From contig JBHGNT010000022.1 of assembly GCA_043228905.1 (NCBI GenBank), forward strand, positions 2,976,001 to 3,040,000: a stretch of DNA of 64,000 bases. Direction: 5' to 3'. This document shows, piece after piece, positions 21,201-31,535 of this stretch (the first letter of the stretch is position 1; every line of letters starts with the position of its first letter). The notes under the pieces were generated by a model. That model was not told where the DNA came from and did not search any database. It saw nothing but the letters and a program-made list of their open reading frames with translations. This DNA is from Azolla caroliniana (lineage: Eukaryota > Polypodiophyta). The translations under genes and the position numbers were made by a program.

Positions 21201-22404
21201 CGAAAAATATGAGGTCATTCCCTAAACAATGTGGCCAGTTCAAGTTTTTCTTATCACTCTGTTAGGGGAGAGGTAACAAAAAGACATGTCACAAGCCATA
21301 CAATGAAAAATGTTGTAACGTATACTGTCAAAATTTAACATCATTATTTTATTTGCAACTCATTCACAATAGAAGATATCTTGTAGTTTCAGTTAACAAG
21401 AAGGGTAAAACCCCATCTTATAAGCCATCTTCATTTGAAAAGGGCTTGAGTTTGCTTGTTGGTTCCTCAAGGAGTCAGTGACTTGTAATTGTTAAAGTGC
21501 ATCATAACATACTTTGATGATGTTTCTTATGTTTCTCATCATTTGGATGTTAGTTACATACATTTGAGGAATCCAAACTTTCTACTTTGAACTTAAATGC
21601 TTAGCTTTTTGCAACATGGATACGCCATCAAATCTCAATATTAGAATAGTTGAATTGTGCAAGATAAGACGATTGATTGATCTAAGTGAGGGCAATGGTA
21701 ATAATAGGTATTGCCATAGACAACTCACATTTCAATCCTTCAATGATGAATGTATAAGTTTGAGGGGTTATTTCTCTCAAAAGTTCAATAGGTTTGGATG
21801 ATGCACTACCATTTTTGGAATGATGATTAGGGCAGTACTTATTACTTTGGTTATCAACATAAGATCACAAGTCTCAATTGGTAAGTGGTAAGTTAGCTAA
21901 GGTTTTCAAAATGCAAATTAGATGATTCTAGTCACAAAACAACACCGACATTCCATTTTTTGTCCTACCCAAATTTATTGGAAGGCTCTCGTTGCTATCT
22001 TGGACCATTTATCTTGCCTAGGAATGTATTGAGGATTTTTTAGACTACAATCAGCCTAACACCTATAATTTCAAATGATAATATATTGAATTTAGCTTAG
22101 CAAAGGTGTCCCAAATGCAAAACTGATAGTTCTATTCATAGTGATAATTTCTTTTAATTAATAGAGTGAAAGTATATGAGGATATGTTCAATAGTGCATT
22201 GCCCATGCTCCTCAGCAAAAACCTACAATTTACATATGACAGAATAATCCAGATTTAAACATCAAGATGTAGTTTTTGGTTCAGACATTCATTGGACCAG
22301 GGAGGGCAATACGGATTTCGATTCATGCCAAAATTCAGCACACAAGAGGATCCTTAAATGTTCATTCTTGTAGGGATAAATTCCAGACCTAAAATATAAT
22401 GGAT
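21201..22404. other. AT-rich intergenic sequence, no gene seen
   Basis: Short frames only; none has recognisable domains or plausible splice structure. No LTR, inverted-repeat ends or RNA gene were identified. Confidence 0.5.
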
Positions 22405-22770
22405 GTTTTTTATGACAACAATGATTCAAGCATTAAGATACATAACACATTGATTCATGAAATACCAAAAACTTTGCCAAGAAACAATTCCAGATCTTTT
22501 TTGTTGCATTCAACATAGTGATTATGATGTTATATTGATTTATTCATGCCAAGATTGGACACTAAATTTCAGATATTTTTTATCACAACAATGATTCATG
22601 AAACACAACCATCTTTGCCAAGAAAGAATTGCAGATATTTTTTGTTGCATTTGGCACATCCCTTGTGATGTTATATTGATTAATTCAAGCCAAGGCTGGA
22701 CATTAAACATAAGAATCGACAATAAGATTTTCTGGAATCTTGGAAAATTCCCCCAAAAATCTTCAATTCA
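22405..22770. repeat. Diverged tandem repeat (~160 bp unit) next to the AKR gene 3' end
   Basis: The segment around 22405-22570 recurs at about 22571-22710: both contain ..CACAACAATGATTCA.., ..TTTGCCAAGAAA.., ..TTTTTTGTTGCATT.., ..GATGTTATATTGATT.. and ..CCAAG.TTGGACA... in the same order. It probably lies in or just beyond the 3' UTR of the minus-strand reductase gene. Confidence 0.6.
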
Positions 22771-22774
22771 CAAC

Positions 22775-24786
22775 TTAAAAGCTGTGCCATTCTGACAATG
22801 GGATGGTCTCCAACTCCATGGTGCTCATGCTCATATCAGTATATCTATCACCTTTAGCACATTGGCTATGGAATATGGCTTCTAAATCTTCGATATCTTT
22901 CTTGGAGAGTTTAACATTGAAACAGCCCACATTCTCCTCCAAGTTCTTTTTCCTGGTTGTGCCTGGAATGGGAGCAACATCATCCCCTTGATGCTGTACC
23001 CATGCCAATGCAAGCTGGCCTGGTGTACACCCAACTCTAGAAGAAATCTCATTCAACTTCGCAAACAGCTCCACGTTATGGTCCAGATTGTCAGAAGCAA
23101 ATCTTGGTTGTGATGTCTAAATAACAATAAGAAGATTAAGGTTTAGCTAAATAATGCAAAAGAATTCCATTATAAGTTTTTTCTTAATCTTGGTTGTGAT
23201 GTCTAAACAACAATAAGAAGATTAAGGTTTAGCTAAATGCAGAAGGCTTCCATTATAAGTTTTTTCTTGAAATGGGAAAACATCCTCACTAACCTTTCGC
23301 ATATCATTGTCAGTTAAGTTTTCTAGAATCTTCTGTCCAGCTGAGAAAAACCCTCGTCCTAGTGGACTAAAAGGCACAATACCAATACCCAGCTCCCTGT
23401 AATCACATGATTCTCAAAACCCTAAAAGAAAAGAAAAAACTCTAAAACACAAATCAAAACACTAGAAGAATCCAACAATCATTACCAAAACACAAACAAA
23501 TCAGGGAAGGAACAAAACACTAAAAGTAAAAAAACCCTAAAATACAAATCAAAACACTAGAAGAATCCAACAATCATTAGCAAAACACAAACAAATCAGG
23601 GAAGGAGCAAAAACCTGCAAGTCGGAATGATTTCTCGTTCTGAATCACGAGTCCACAATGACCATTCCAGTTGAACAGCCGTAATTGGGTGTATTGCATG
23701 AGCTCTCCGGATAGTAGAAGCTGAAGCCTCAGAGAGGCCCAAGTACTTTATCTTCCCTTCTTCAACGAGCTTTTTCATCTCTCCAATCTAGGCATAGAAA
23801 CAATGGCTTCCCACAAAAAATGAGCTATTACACCACACAATGGCTACTGCTACTCTAGATCAAACATTTCCTTCTTTCCAAAGGAACTCTTCTCAATTTA
23901 CCGTAACCTCGATCGGCACTCTAGAATCGATGCGATGAACATAGTATAAATCGATATAATCCACATCCAATCTCCGTAAGCTTGCTTCACAGCATGATCG
24001 AACATAGCTCGGGTCTCCTCGGAAAACACGTTTTCCATCCTCATAACAAATGCCGAATTTGGTGGCTAGCTGAACTTTATGCCGAATGCCTTTCAAAGCC
24101 TGCCATGTACCAAATACAACAAATCAACGACTATGGAAAATCTATGGGAAAAACGCCAGTGGTGAAAACCTCCTAGAAATTCTATATTCAAGAAAATTCA
24201 ATCCCCCCCTAAAGTCAGTTCTATGGGAGAAGTGTGCCTTATGATTATGAAACTCAGCTGCAAAACATGACTAACCTTATAATGGTGGCTTTAGTGTAGA
24301 TTTTCTGGTCCAGAGGAATGAGTCAATAAGGTTCTTAGCACACATAAGAAGAATGGCAAAACAATACAAAAAACAAAACAGAGCAATGATTTAAAGATGG
24401 AAAGAAAACAGAGTTTGTTCAGGTTTAGCACACATAAGATAAATGAGAAAGAAATACAGACTAATGATTTAAAGAAAAAATAATAATGGTTAGGGTTTTA
24501 GCACACATAAGCAGAACGAAGGAATGAATGAATGAATGAATGAATGAAGTTAGATTTGATAGATCACCTTTCCAAGAAGGATTTCATTGGTGTGAGGGCC
24601 ATAGACATCAGAAGTGTCGAGGAAAGTGACGTTTAGCTCATTCACTGCGTAGCGAATGAGATCGATCATCTCCTCCTCAGGCTTGGGGGGTCCATAGGAA
24701 GAAGACATGCCCATGCATCCCAACCCTTGAGCAGAGACCTCGAAACCCTGCGATCCAAGCTTGATGCGAGGTATCTCCATCACCAT
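22775..24786 (-). CDS. Aldo-keto reductase (plant AKR13 / perakine reductase-like)
   Basis: Five exons on the minus strand: 24568-24786, 23902-24099, 23615-23787, 23294-23396 and 22775-23116, all with GT-AG introns and compatible phases. They give 344 residues, the usual length for the family. The start is ATG 24786 (MVMEIPR); ATG 24780 is an alternative. The catalytic tetrad is in place: Asp57 and Tyr62 (FLDTSDVY), Lys87 (ATKFG), His128 (YYVHRID). The GLSEAS segment and the [18 protein letters not shown]-binding region near the C-terminus are also present. These soluble enzymes reduce aldehydes and ketones with NADPH; relatives include auxin-induced-protein-like reductases and indole-alkaloid reductases, so the physiological substrate cannot be assigned. 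The gene looks intact. Confidence 0.93.
23097..23270 (-). repeat. Tandem duplication of the last 3' splice site of the AKR gene
   Basis: About 85 bp spanning the start of exon 5, its AG acceptor and upstream intron (about 23100-23185) recurs immediately upstream in the gene (about 23187-23270). The duplicate carries its own TTTAG acceptor followed by the first ~17 exon bases and then diverges to intron sequence. Use of the duplicate acceptor would read into a stop soon after. Confidence 0.75.
23430..23612 (-). repeat. Tandem repeat (~90 bp) in AKR intron 3
   Basis: Two copies (about 23440-23528 and 23529-23612) share CAAATCAAAACACTAG, AATCCAACAATCATTA and CAAACAAATCAGGGAAGGA in the same order. 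The right copy reaches the splice donor of exon 3. Confidence 0.75.
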
Positions 24787-24885
24787 AGATCTCTCAGGCT
24801 CTGAGCTCTGCCTCTGTCTCTGCCTCTGGTTCTGTCTGAAACAGGGGAAGAATCATATGGCTCTGCTATTCCATTAGAGCTGGGT

Positions 24886-24924
<39 letters not shown>

Positions 24925-25079
24925 TCTACCCATGAAAACTCCCATTATGTAGGATTTTTTTATTTTTTATTTTTTATTTTTTATTATTTATTTATTTATT
25001 TATTTATCGATGAAAACTCCCATTATGTAGGATTTATTTATTTATTTATTTATCTATGAAAACTCCCCTTATGTAGGAT

Positions 25080-25142
<63 letters not shown>

Positions 25143-25236
25143 TCTATGAAAACTCCCCTTATGTAGGATGGATTTATTTATTTATCTATCTATCTATTTA
25201 TTTCTTTATTTATTTATGAAAACTCCCATTATGTAG
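24886..25236. repeat. (ATTT)n microsatellite with five spaced copies of a conserved insert
   Basis: Long runs of TTTA/ATTT are broken by five copies of a ~22-bp segment, TGAAAACTCCC(A/C)TTATGTAG, starting near 24932, 25011, 25047, 25146 and 25217. The array begins about 100 bp upstream of the AKR start codon and therefore overlaps its promoter region. Confidence 0.85.
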
Positions 25237-25254
25237 TTATAAAGGAAGGATTAG

Positions 25255-26470
25255 TTAAAAAACCATGTGATGATGATAAGAGCAGTAGTGAGGGAGGTAT
25301 TGGCCAAGATAAAGACCATCAATTGGTGATGAATGTGCCTCAGCTCTCTCTCTCGTTATTTCTTTCGGGGGAGTTTCAGTACAATCTTTTTTATGTAACA
25401 GTCGGCAATTGGTTCGGCTACAAAGAACCGAAGAGGCGAGGCCGGTACGAATTCGACCTATGGGGTAGCATCGGTGAAGAAGACCCATGAGAACGCCTGC
25501 CCACGCATTCCTAAGAGTTCGAGCATCGTTTCGCCCAACTCTCGATGAGGGATCGAAGATTGGTGGGGGGCTGAAATAAGGTCCTAATGTTCGTAAGGTC
25601 GATCGATCGAAAGGAAAAGGACGAAGATTCGGCCAAAATGGAAAGAGTATGTCGATGACACGACGAAAGGGAGGCACGAATCTTATCAACAATGGTGGAG
25701 CCCACTATCGATGGTCGAATGAGAACGAGACAGGTCGACCCATTGCCACCTAAGGACATGAGCTTGGCGCAAAAAGGTACTACAGTACTCAACATGGAAG
25801 CCTTCGTGAGGGAGGCTTATGAAAGCTTAAGGGTATGAGTCAAAGTTGAAGTGAAGTCTACAACGAAGCTAAAACCTACGCAAAGTGTGGACGAGGAGGA
25901 AGTCACCTCCCAACAAATGTGGATGAATGATGTGGTCGATATGAATGCCCAAATAGGTTACAACAACAGTACTACGGGAGAAGGTCTGGAACAAGTCTCC
26001 TTCTTGGCATGCGACGAAACGACGGCTAAGGATAAGGCCTATAACACAACTATGGGAAGCACCACTCCGAGAGTCGATGAGGGTTTCGAAACATGTGTTG
26101 TGCTCAAAACATTGAGAGATAACAGGACAAGCATAATCGAAGCTTACATAATCGAGGAGGACAACGAGTGTGAGGCCAAAGGTCGACAAGCCTTTGCGCG
26201 ACAAGGAGCCTTCGGTCTTTTCCGCCTTTCTGACTCCCTAATCCGAGACCCCCATGATCTCGCTCGAGTAGCACACGCACACACATTATCCCAACAATGC
26301 AATGCTTTTGTATTTGATGATAGGCATGGAGTGAAAGCATATCTACGTAAGTTGAAGGGAGTACTAATGTGGCAATTTTCTTTATTGGAGCAAGTGGAAA
26401 TTCTTTCCTCGGTGGAGTGTTCCTCTTGCCTATTGGCAATTCAACATGTTCCACTACCCATGTAGTGTAG
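25255..26470 (+). other. Unrecognised sequence with a 204-codon frame, probable retroelement debris
   Basis: A plus-strand frame at 25851-26465 (204 codons) encodes an acidic then neutral product with no motif I recognise. A minus-strand frame at 25255-25692 is equally anonymous. Codon use is not obviously gene-like and no exon structure is evident. Short GTGTA/GTAGT repeats follow at 26462-26480. Remnants of an LTR element are the likeliest source. Confidence 0.25.
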
Positions 26471-26990
26471 TGTAGTGTAGCTAGTGGGTGACCATACTCT
26501 ATTGTGACACCCATTGCAAGTACTAATTTTCACACACATTTATTGATATAATTGTGTGTTTTCGCCAAAGAGAGAGAGAGAGAGAGATTGTTTTTCACGC
26601 TCTACTATTTTATAGTCAACAACAAAAAGTTACAAGAAGTTGTATTTGGATATATTATGTATGTGGTCATAACCACATCCACACACACACACTATTATTC
26701 AACCTCCCCCGTAATGGGCATACACAATGTAATCAAACTCAACTCGTCAATGCATGAATTAGCTTCAAAACCCATTTGAGTGCACAAATCTCGAAATATT
26801 GTTCATAACATCATATATGTTGTTGAGTGTTGCAATCTTGTTGATGACAATTCTCTTCTAGGTGACATATTCCCTAACAACTTATAAGGTGATCTCTATA
26901 TGTTTTGATGTCAAATGATTGATTGGATTCTTTGCCCAAAAATATTCCACCATGGTTGTCACTACATAAGGTTAGATCCGAGTTTGATTT

Positions 26991-27425
26991 TGTTGAGAAT
27001 CAAGCTCAACATAGCACAACGTGTGAACACACCTTTTAAGAATCTATGATTACTCAAAGGTCAAGAGTCACACCACTACTCTCTACACATTAACTATGTG
27101 TCATAGAATCATATTTTATGACACATAACTAATGAGTTACATATTCCCCATAACTATGAGTCTTCACATTCCCCAAGAGAGAGTGGTTGTTGTAAAGTAA
27201 AGAGAGAGGGTGACTCTCCTCATACTTCATACTAAGTCGGTTGTGACTCCTTGTTATGCTACATTTTGTAAATCTCATTCTACTTGTGAAATATACACCT
27301 TCTTCTTGAGTATTCTATTTTCCTATCATTTATCTATATTGAGTTCTCTTTTCTCTCCACTCTTCTTCTCACACACATAACACACATCTATTCCGCTACA
27401 CAAGAATCATACCTGATTCTTTACA
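26991..27425 (-). mobile_element. Solo LTR with 5-bp target duplication GATTT
   Basis: A 435-bp block reading TGTTGAGAATC...GATTCTTTACA on the plus strand, flanked by GATTT at 26986-26990 and 27426-27430. The same family occurs in the opposite orientation at 34714-35110 (TGTAAAGAATC...GATTCTCAACA). No primer site or coding sequence is attached. It interrupts the copia RNase H relic, so it is younger than that element. Confidence 0.88.
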
Positions 27426-27549
27426 GATTTGATTTGTCAAAATGTGCCAACTAGTCAACTAAGCTATAGTGCTTCCTTGGTTTCATTGAATGTAGGTGTT
27501 CATGCTTAGTTCTGATAGCAGGCACATATTTTGCTTTGGTTTTGGAGTC

Positions 27550-28170
27550 CAACTAATTAATAGAGCAAAAAATAAGGAATTATTCACCAAAGAAAGGAAA
27601 GAGGGGTGCAAAACCACCTAATAACCCCCTGGCAACGACATGAAACAAACCTAAACTGAGGGTTGATTCGAGTTGTACCTTGGATCCTATGAGGATCGCA
27701 CGTGCTTAGCTAACAAGAGCCATAGCCAAACTATCATATTCTCAACATAAGTTGAGCCTCCCTGATAAGAAGGTAGTTAGCCTTCTTATATAGGCATAAA
27801 CCCTAGGCCCTATTGTGTCTCACTTTATTGCTTTATTTGAATTGGTCAAGTGATAACACAATTAATAGTTATCCCACATCGTAGAATTGAATATTACAAT
27901 TCATACCCTCGTTCCTTTTAGAATTAACCCCCAAGTACTCATCATAAGACTAAACCCATCTCGTGATTAGTTATGGTTATGCACATAACATTTAACCATT
28001 GAGGTCATTGCACACGCTTGAAGTTCTGATCCCCATGAGATTGGTTCACTTGCGAATTGGAAGAAATAGATGCAATTTTATTTCTCACTATCCAGGTATC
28101 TTGCATAGTCTAACCAAATGACCTAGTTGTTTGAGTCGAGGGTTGAATTTGATGCTCAAGTCTTGTGTGC
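27550..28170 (-). repeat. LTR-like insertion within the copia relic
   Basis: About 600 bp of non-coding sequence separates two copia pol segments that should be about 165 bp apart. A minus-strand TATATAAG box (around 27795-27805) suggests an LTR in minus orientation. Termini and target duplication could not be fixed by eye. Confidence 0.35.
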
Positions 28171-28608
28171 CAATAAGGTATTTGAAGATATGTTTCACTG
28201 CATTTCAATGTGGTATGTCGGGTTTGTGCATAAATATGTTTACTTTACCAACCACGCCCACTAAATTAGGTTGAGTTGCGACCATTGTATACATCATTTG
28301 CTATCAATTTCATGTGGACCCCCTTCATTTGACCGGATGTTAGGCAATCTCTTTGAGAAAGTAGAGATCAATAGTAGTGGTGTCATTGCTGATTTGGTGA
28401 ATGCATGTTGGATCTTTCCAATATTCACAAGATTTAATCGAACTGAGAAATTCAAGTGCAAGTGTTGTTCGAGTTTGGCAAGCTCACCAACATTTTGGAA
28501 ATTGATCAACATATCAGCCACTCAGAGGGTGAGATAGATGGTTGAACCGTTGGATGTGTCTTTTGAGTATAGGCAATTAGTGAGCAACATCTCATCTATT
28601 ACGGGCAT

Positions 28609-29003
28609 GGCCATATAATATCCCGTGGTGAGAATTTACCGTAGTATTCTTTACACTCTCGTTTAACCCTCACACTTATCCACGTGTATAGAATGAGGGT
28701 GAGAATTTATCGTAGTATTCTTTACACTCTCATTTAACCCTCACACTTATCCACTTTACAAGAGTTGACCCACCACAAGATAGAGTCTCGACGTAGTCAA
28801 CAAGATAATGAAATGAGGGTAGCTAGGCCTCTATTTATAGTGATACCCAAGGCCCCCAACCCTGTTCACACTTGGCCTAATGGGTTGTCTCAATCTCGAG
28901 GATTTAAAAGTAATCCTCCACTTCTTTACACTCTCATTTAACCCTCACACTTATCCACGTGTATAGAATACTACGGTAAATTCTCACCACGGGATATTAT
29001 ATG
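28609..29003 (-). mobile_element. Inverted-repeat-bounded small element (TRIM/MITE-like)
   Basis: The left end CCATATAATATCCCGTGGTG and its reverse complement at the right end (28984-29003) form a terminal inverted repeat of about 40 bp that continues into GAGAATTTACCGTAGTATTCT. Inside are a second partial copy of the end unit (28694-28755) and, read on the minus strand, an LTR-like promoter with CTATAAATAG near 28833-28842. A related copy lies in intron 1 of the E3 ligase gene (about 55363-55640). Confidence 0.6.
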
Positions 29004-30340
29004 GTCATGCTCATAACATCATTCGTGTAGAGGATGAGATAGATGGTTGAACCATTCAATGTGTCTTTAGAGTACATGTAGTGGTCCTCATTGCTTCAAA
29101 AAAACCCGATCGATTGCATGAAATATTCGAATTTTTGATATCGTTGTCAAGATGCCTATTTTAGGCCACATAAACTATTCTTAAGCTGGCATATTAGATG
29201 TTTCTGGTTAGGTGACACGAAACCTTCCAATTTCTCCATAGAAATTTCCTCATCAAGATCACCATGGAGGAAGACCATTTTTATATCTACTTGAAAGATC
29301 ATTGACAACTACTAGCCCAAGTAAGAATTGAATGGTTGTCAAATTCAACACTAGTGAAAAAATCTCGTCAAAATCGAAATAGTATTCTTGGGTAGAAAAC
29401 CTTTATAATTAATGTAGCCTTATACTTTGGATTGGCCAAATTAGATGTCAACTTGAGTTGGAATTGCTCGTCGATAATGCGGTAGTGGAACTAAGTCCCA
29501 TGTGTTGTTTTCTTGAGTGAAGTTCATCTCTAACTCCATAACTTGTTATTAGTGAGCCTAGTAAGTTGTTGTCGTAATGTCTTTGTATGTTCAAGGTTCA
29601 TCAGAACCTCTATAGAAAATGTCAAGTGAATACCTTTCAGGTGGATGGGATAGTCTTTCAAATTGGTGTGGTAGGATTAGACTCATCAAATCATTGTTGA
29701 CAATGTCTTTAGTATGTGTGGGGGTGGTAGCGATGGTTGTTGGTACAGTCTATGGTCTATAATCAATTGCTTATTGGGTAGTTCATCAAGTGTATTGGGT
29801 GGGGTCCTCGAGAGAAGTAGTTAGATCGACAAAAGTTACCCATTTGAGTTTGATCGAGTGTTCAAATGCTTTTTGCATTGTCGAGTCATTAAAGACAATG
29901 TCCGAACTTCAAACAATTTGTCTTGTCTTAGGGTTCCACAATCGATGACCAAAAGTTCCATCATAATCATAGCCGAGAACAATGCATTTCCTCGTGTGAG
30001 GTTCCAACTTTCCTCTCTCATCCTTTAGCATAAGGGCGAACACTTCATGTCCAAAGCTCTTGTCAAATCTTGAAGTCGAGAGGTCTACTCAACAACAATG
30101 AGTAGAGATTTTGCACAAAATCCATCAAATGGACTGGAGTTCTTCGTTATGGCAACAAATCTCTCTTGAATTGTTCGTTCAATGACGTCATTATGTTCCA
30201 GACCATAAGTTGTCATGAATTCACATTGGATGCCTCATTGTTTGTAGAGCAATGCAATTTTCATTGGGTTTGTTCTCTCCCTTCTTACAAGGTCACAAAC
30301 TTTGAAGGTAAACCAAATGTGGAGTCAACAGTAAAGGTCA

Positions 30341-30786
30341 ATTAGCGGAAACTTAAAAACAACAATTGATGACTAATATTTATAGAGAACTTTTTGAACC
30401 TCGAAATAGTAGCTACACCAACATTCACCATTATAACAACAACAAGAAGTGATCATTTCTATTGAGAACTTGTCAAGCTCAAGGATTTGAAAACAAAACA
30501 TATCATACATACAAGACATATTCTTTTACTGAGAACTTATCATGCTCAAGGATCTTAAAACGACATCCATCGATCCATCGATCCATACATAAGACAAATG
30601 TTGTATGAAAGAGATTTTAAAACCTTGGGATCTTAAAGAAGGTGACAACGAACGACATTGAACTTTTGGTAGAAGACGTTTTCAAACTCCGGAGCCTTCA
30701 ATGGCAAGAAGAGGATGGCTAGCAAAGTGCCAAGATGACTTACCATAAAGAGAAAGATGCTTTACCATAGAGAGAAAGGATCCACT
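30341..30786. other. Intergenic sequence, no gene seen
   Basis: Low-complexity stretches with short repeats such as ATCCATCGATCCATCGATCC (30569-30588). No supported feature. Confidence 0.4.
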
Positions 30787-31192
30787 TAACAATTGGCAAC
30801 AGTTCTCGAACCGCGAAACCGTGGCTTAATGGTAAAAGCAGTTTGATGGTTTAGGGTTGTGAGTTAATTTTAAAAAAAAATATTTTTTTAAACAACATTT
30901 TCATTTTTAGGCCTAATTCTCACATTTTAGGAAAAATCTTTAAAATTTTGAAAAATTTAAATTTGAAATAATGAAAAATTTGAAATTTGACCTAACTTGA
31001 AACCTGAAACGGAACCATGAAATCGTGGTTTTAATGGTTTAACGGTGTGGATTTTTTGTAACGGTTCGGTTTAAACGGTTTTGATTTAAATGGTTTCGTG
31101 GTTTGGTTCAGTTTAAGTTTCAAAATGTTTAAACGGTTTGGTTTTGAGACTCTCGAACCGAACCGACCGAACCGTTATGTTGCCGATTGTTA
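30787..31192. mobile_element. hAT-like non-autonomous element (MITE) upstream of ALG12
   Basis: 406 bp with terminal inverted repeats TAACAATTGGCAACA (left) and TGTTGCCGATTGTTA (right), flanked by an 8-bp target duplication GATCCACT (30779-30786) and GATCCAAT (31193-31200), one mismatch. The interior is non-coding and dominated by AACCG/CGGTT motifs typical of plant hAT-like elements. It ends about 170 bp before the ALG12 start codon, so it may lie in the promoter or 5' UTR. Confidence 0.8.
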
Positions 31193-31365
31193 GATCCAAT
31201 CCAAGTCATAGGGGCAGGGCAGACTTTGCTTTTCTCACACACCCCTCATGGAAACCAGAACTGAGCTGCACTCTGTTTTTTTCTGCATTTATGGTTTTTT
31301 GTGTGTTTGGGTTCCTATGTAAATTCAGTGTTCTCCCAAACGTGGGTCCAAGACGAAACAGGGAG

Positions 31366-31438
31366 ATGAAGAACAGATCCTTAAGGTCTTCAGCTTCAGC
31401 AACTACGCCTCTCGTGTCCAAGAGAGCATGGAGTCGTT
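31366..31438 (+). CDS. ALG12: Proposed exon 1 of ALG12
   Basis: ATG at 31366 opens a 24-codon frame plus one base, ending at a strong donor (T/GTGAGT). The single leftover base completes a Cys codon with GT at the start of exon 2 (42149), leading into the membrane segment [22 protein letters not shown]-termini of this family are variable, so sequence cannot confirm the join. No other suitable ATG-to-donor exon was found in phase between here and 42149. Transcript data would settle it. Confidence 0.65.
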
Positions 31439-31504
31439 GTGAGTAAAACAAATTTATGTTTTCTTTTTGGGCTTTAATGCTTTTTGATTCTGCTTCATAT
31501 GTCT

Positions 31505-31535
<31 letters not shown>

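Larger units (their letters stand above)
26560..30340 (-). pseudogene. Decayed copia pol (integrase end, RT, RNase H), fragmented by insertions
   Basis: Minus-strand remnants appear in the correct copia order from right to left. Integrase C-terminus: LEPHTRKCI..GYD and RLWNPKTRQVVRS-like frames, about 29840-30020. RT: FLHGDLDEEISME and EGFV, about 29130-29290; YVDDMLI-like DMLINFQ, about 28500. Then HWNAVKHIFKYL near 28190-28215, AKYV near 27520-27540 and RNase H DNHGGIFL, about 26935-26965. Frames change often. Three insertions split it: a solo LTR (26991-27425), an LTR-like block (about 27550-28170) and an inverted-repeat-bounded block (28609-29003). Confidence 0.7.

Noticed and set aside
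25851-26465. A 204-codon protein-coding gene
   Set aside because: No recognisable domain, no exon context, surrounded by retroelement debris; kept only as an unrecognised region.
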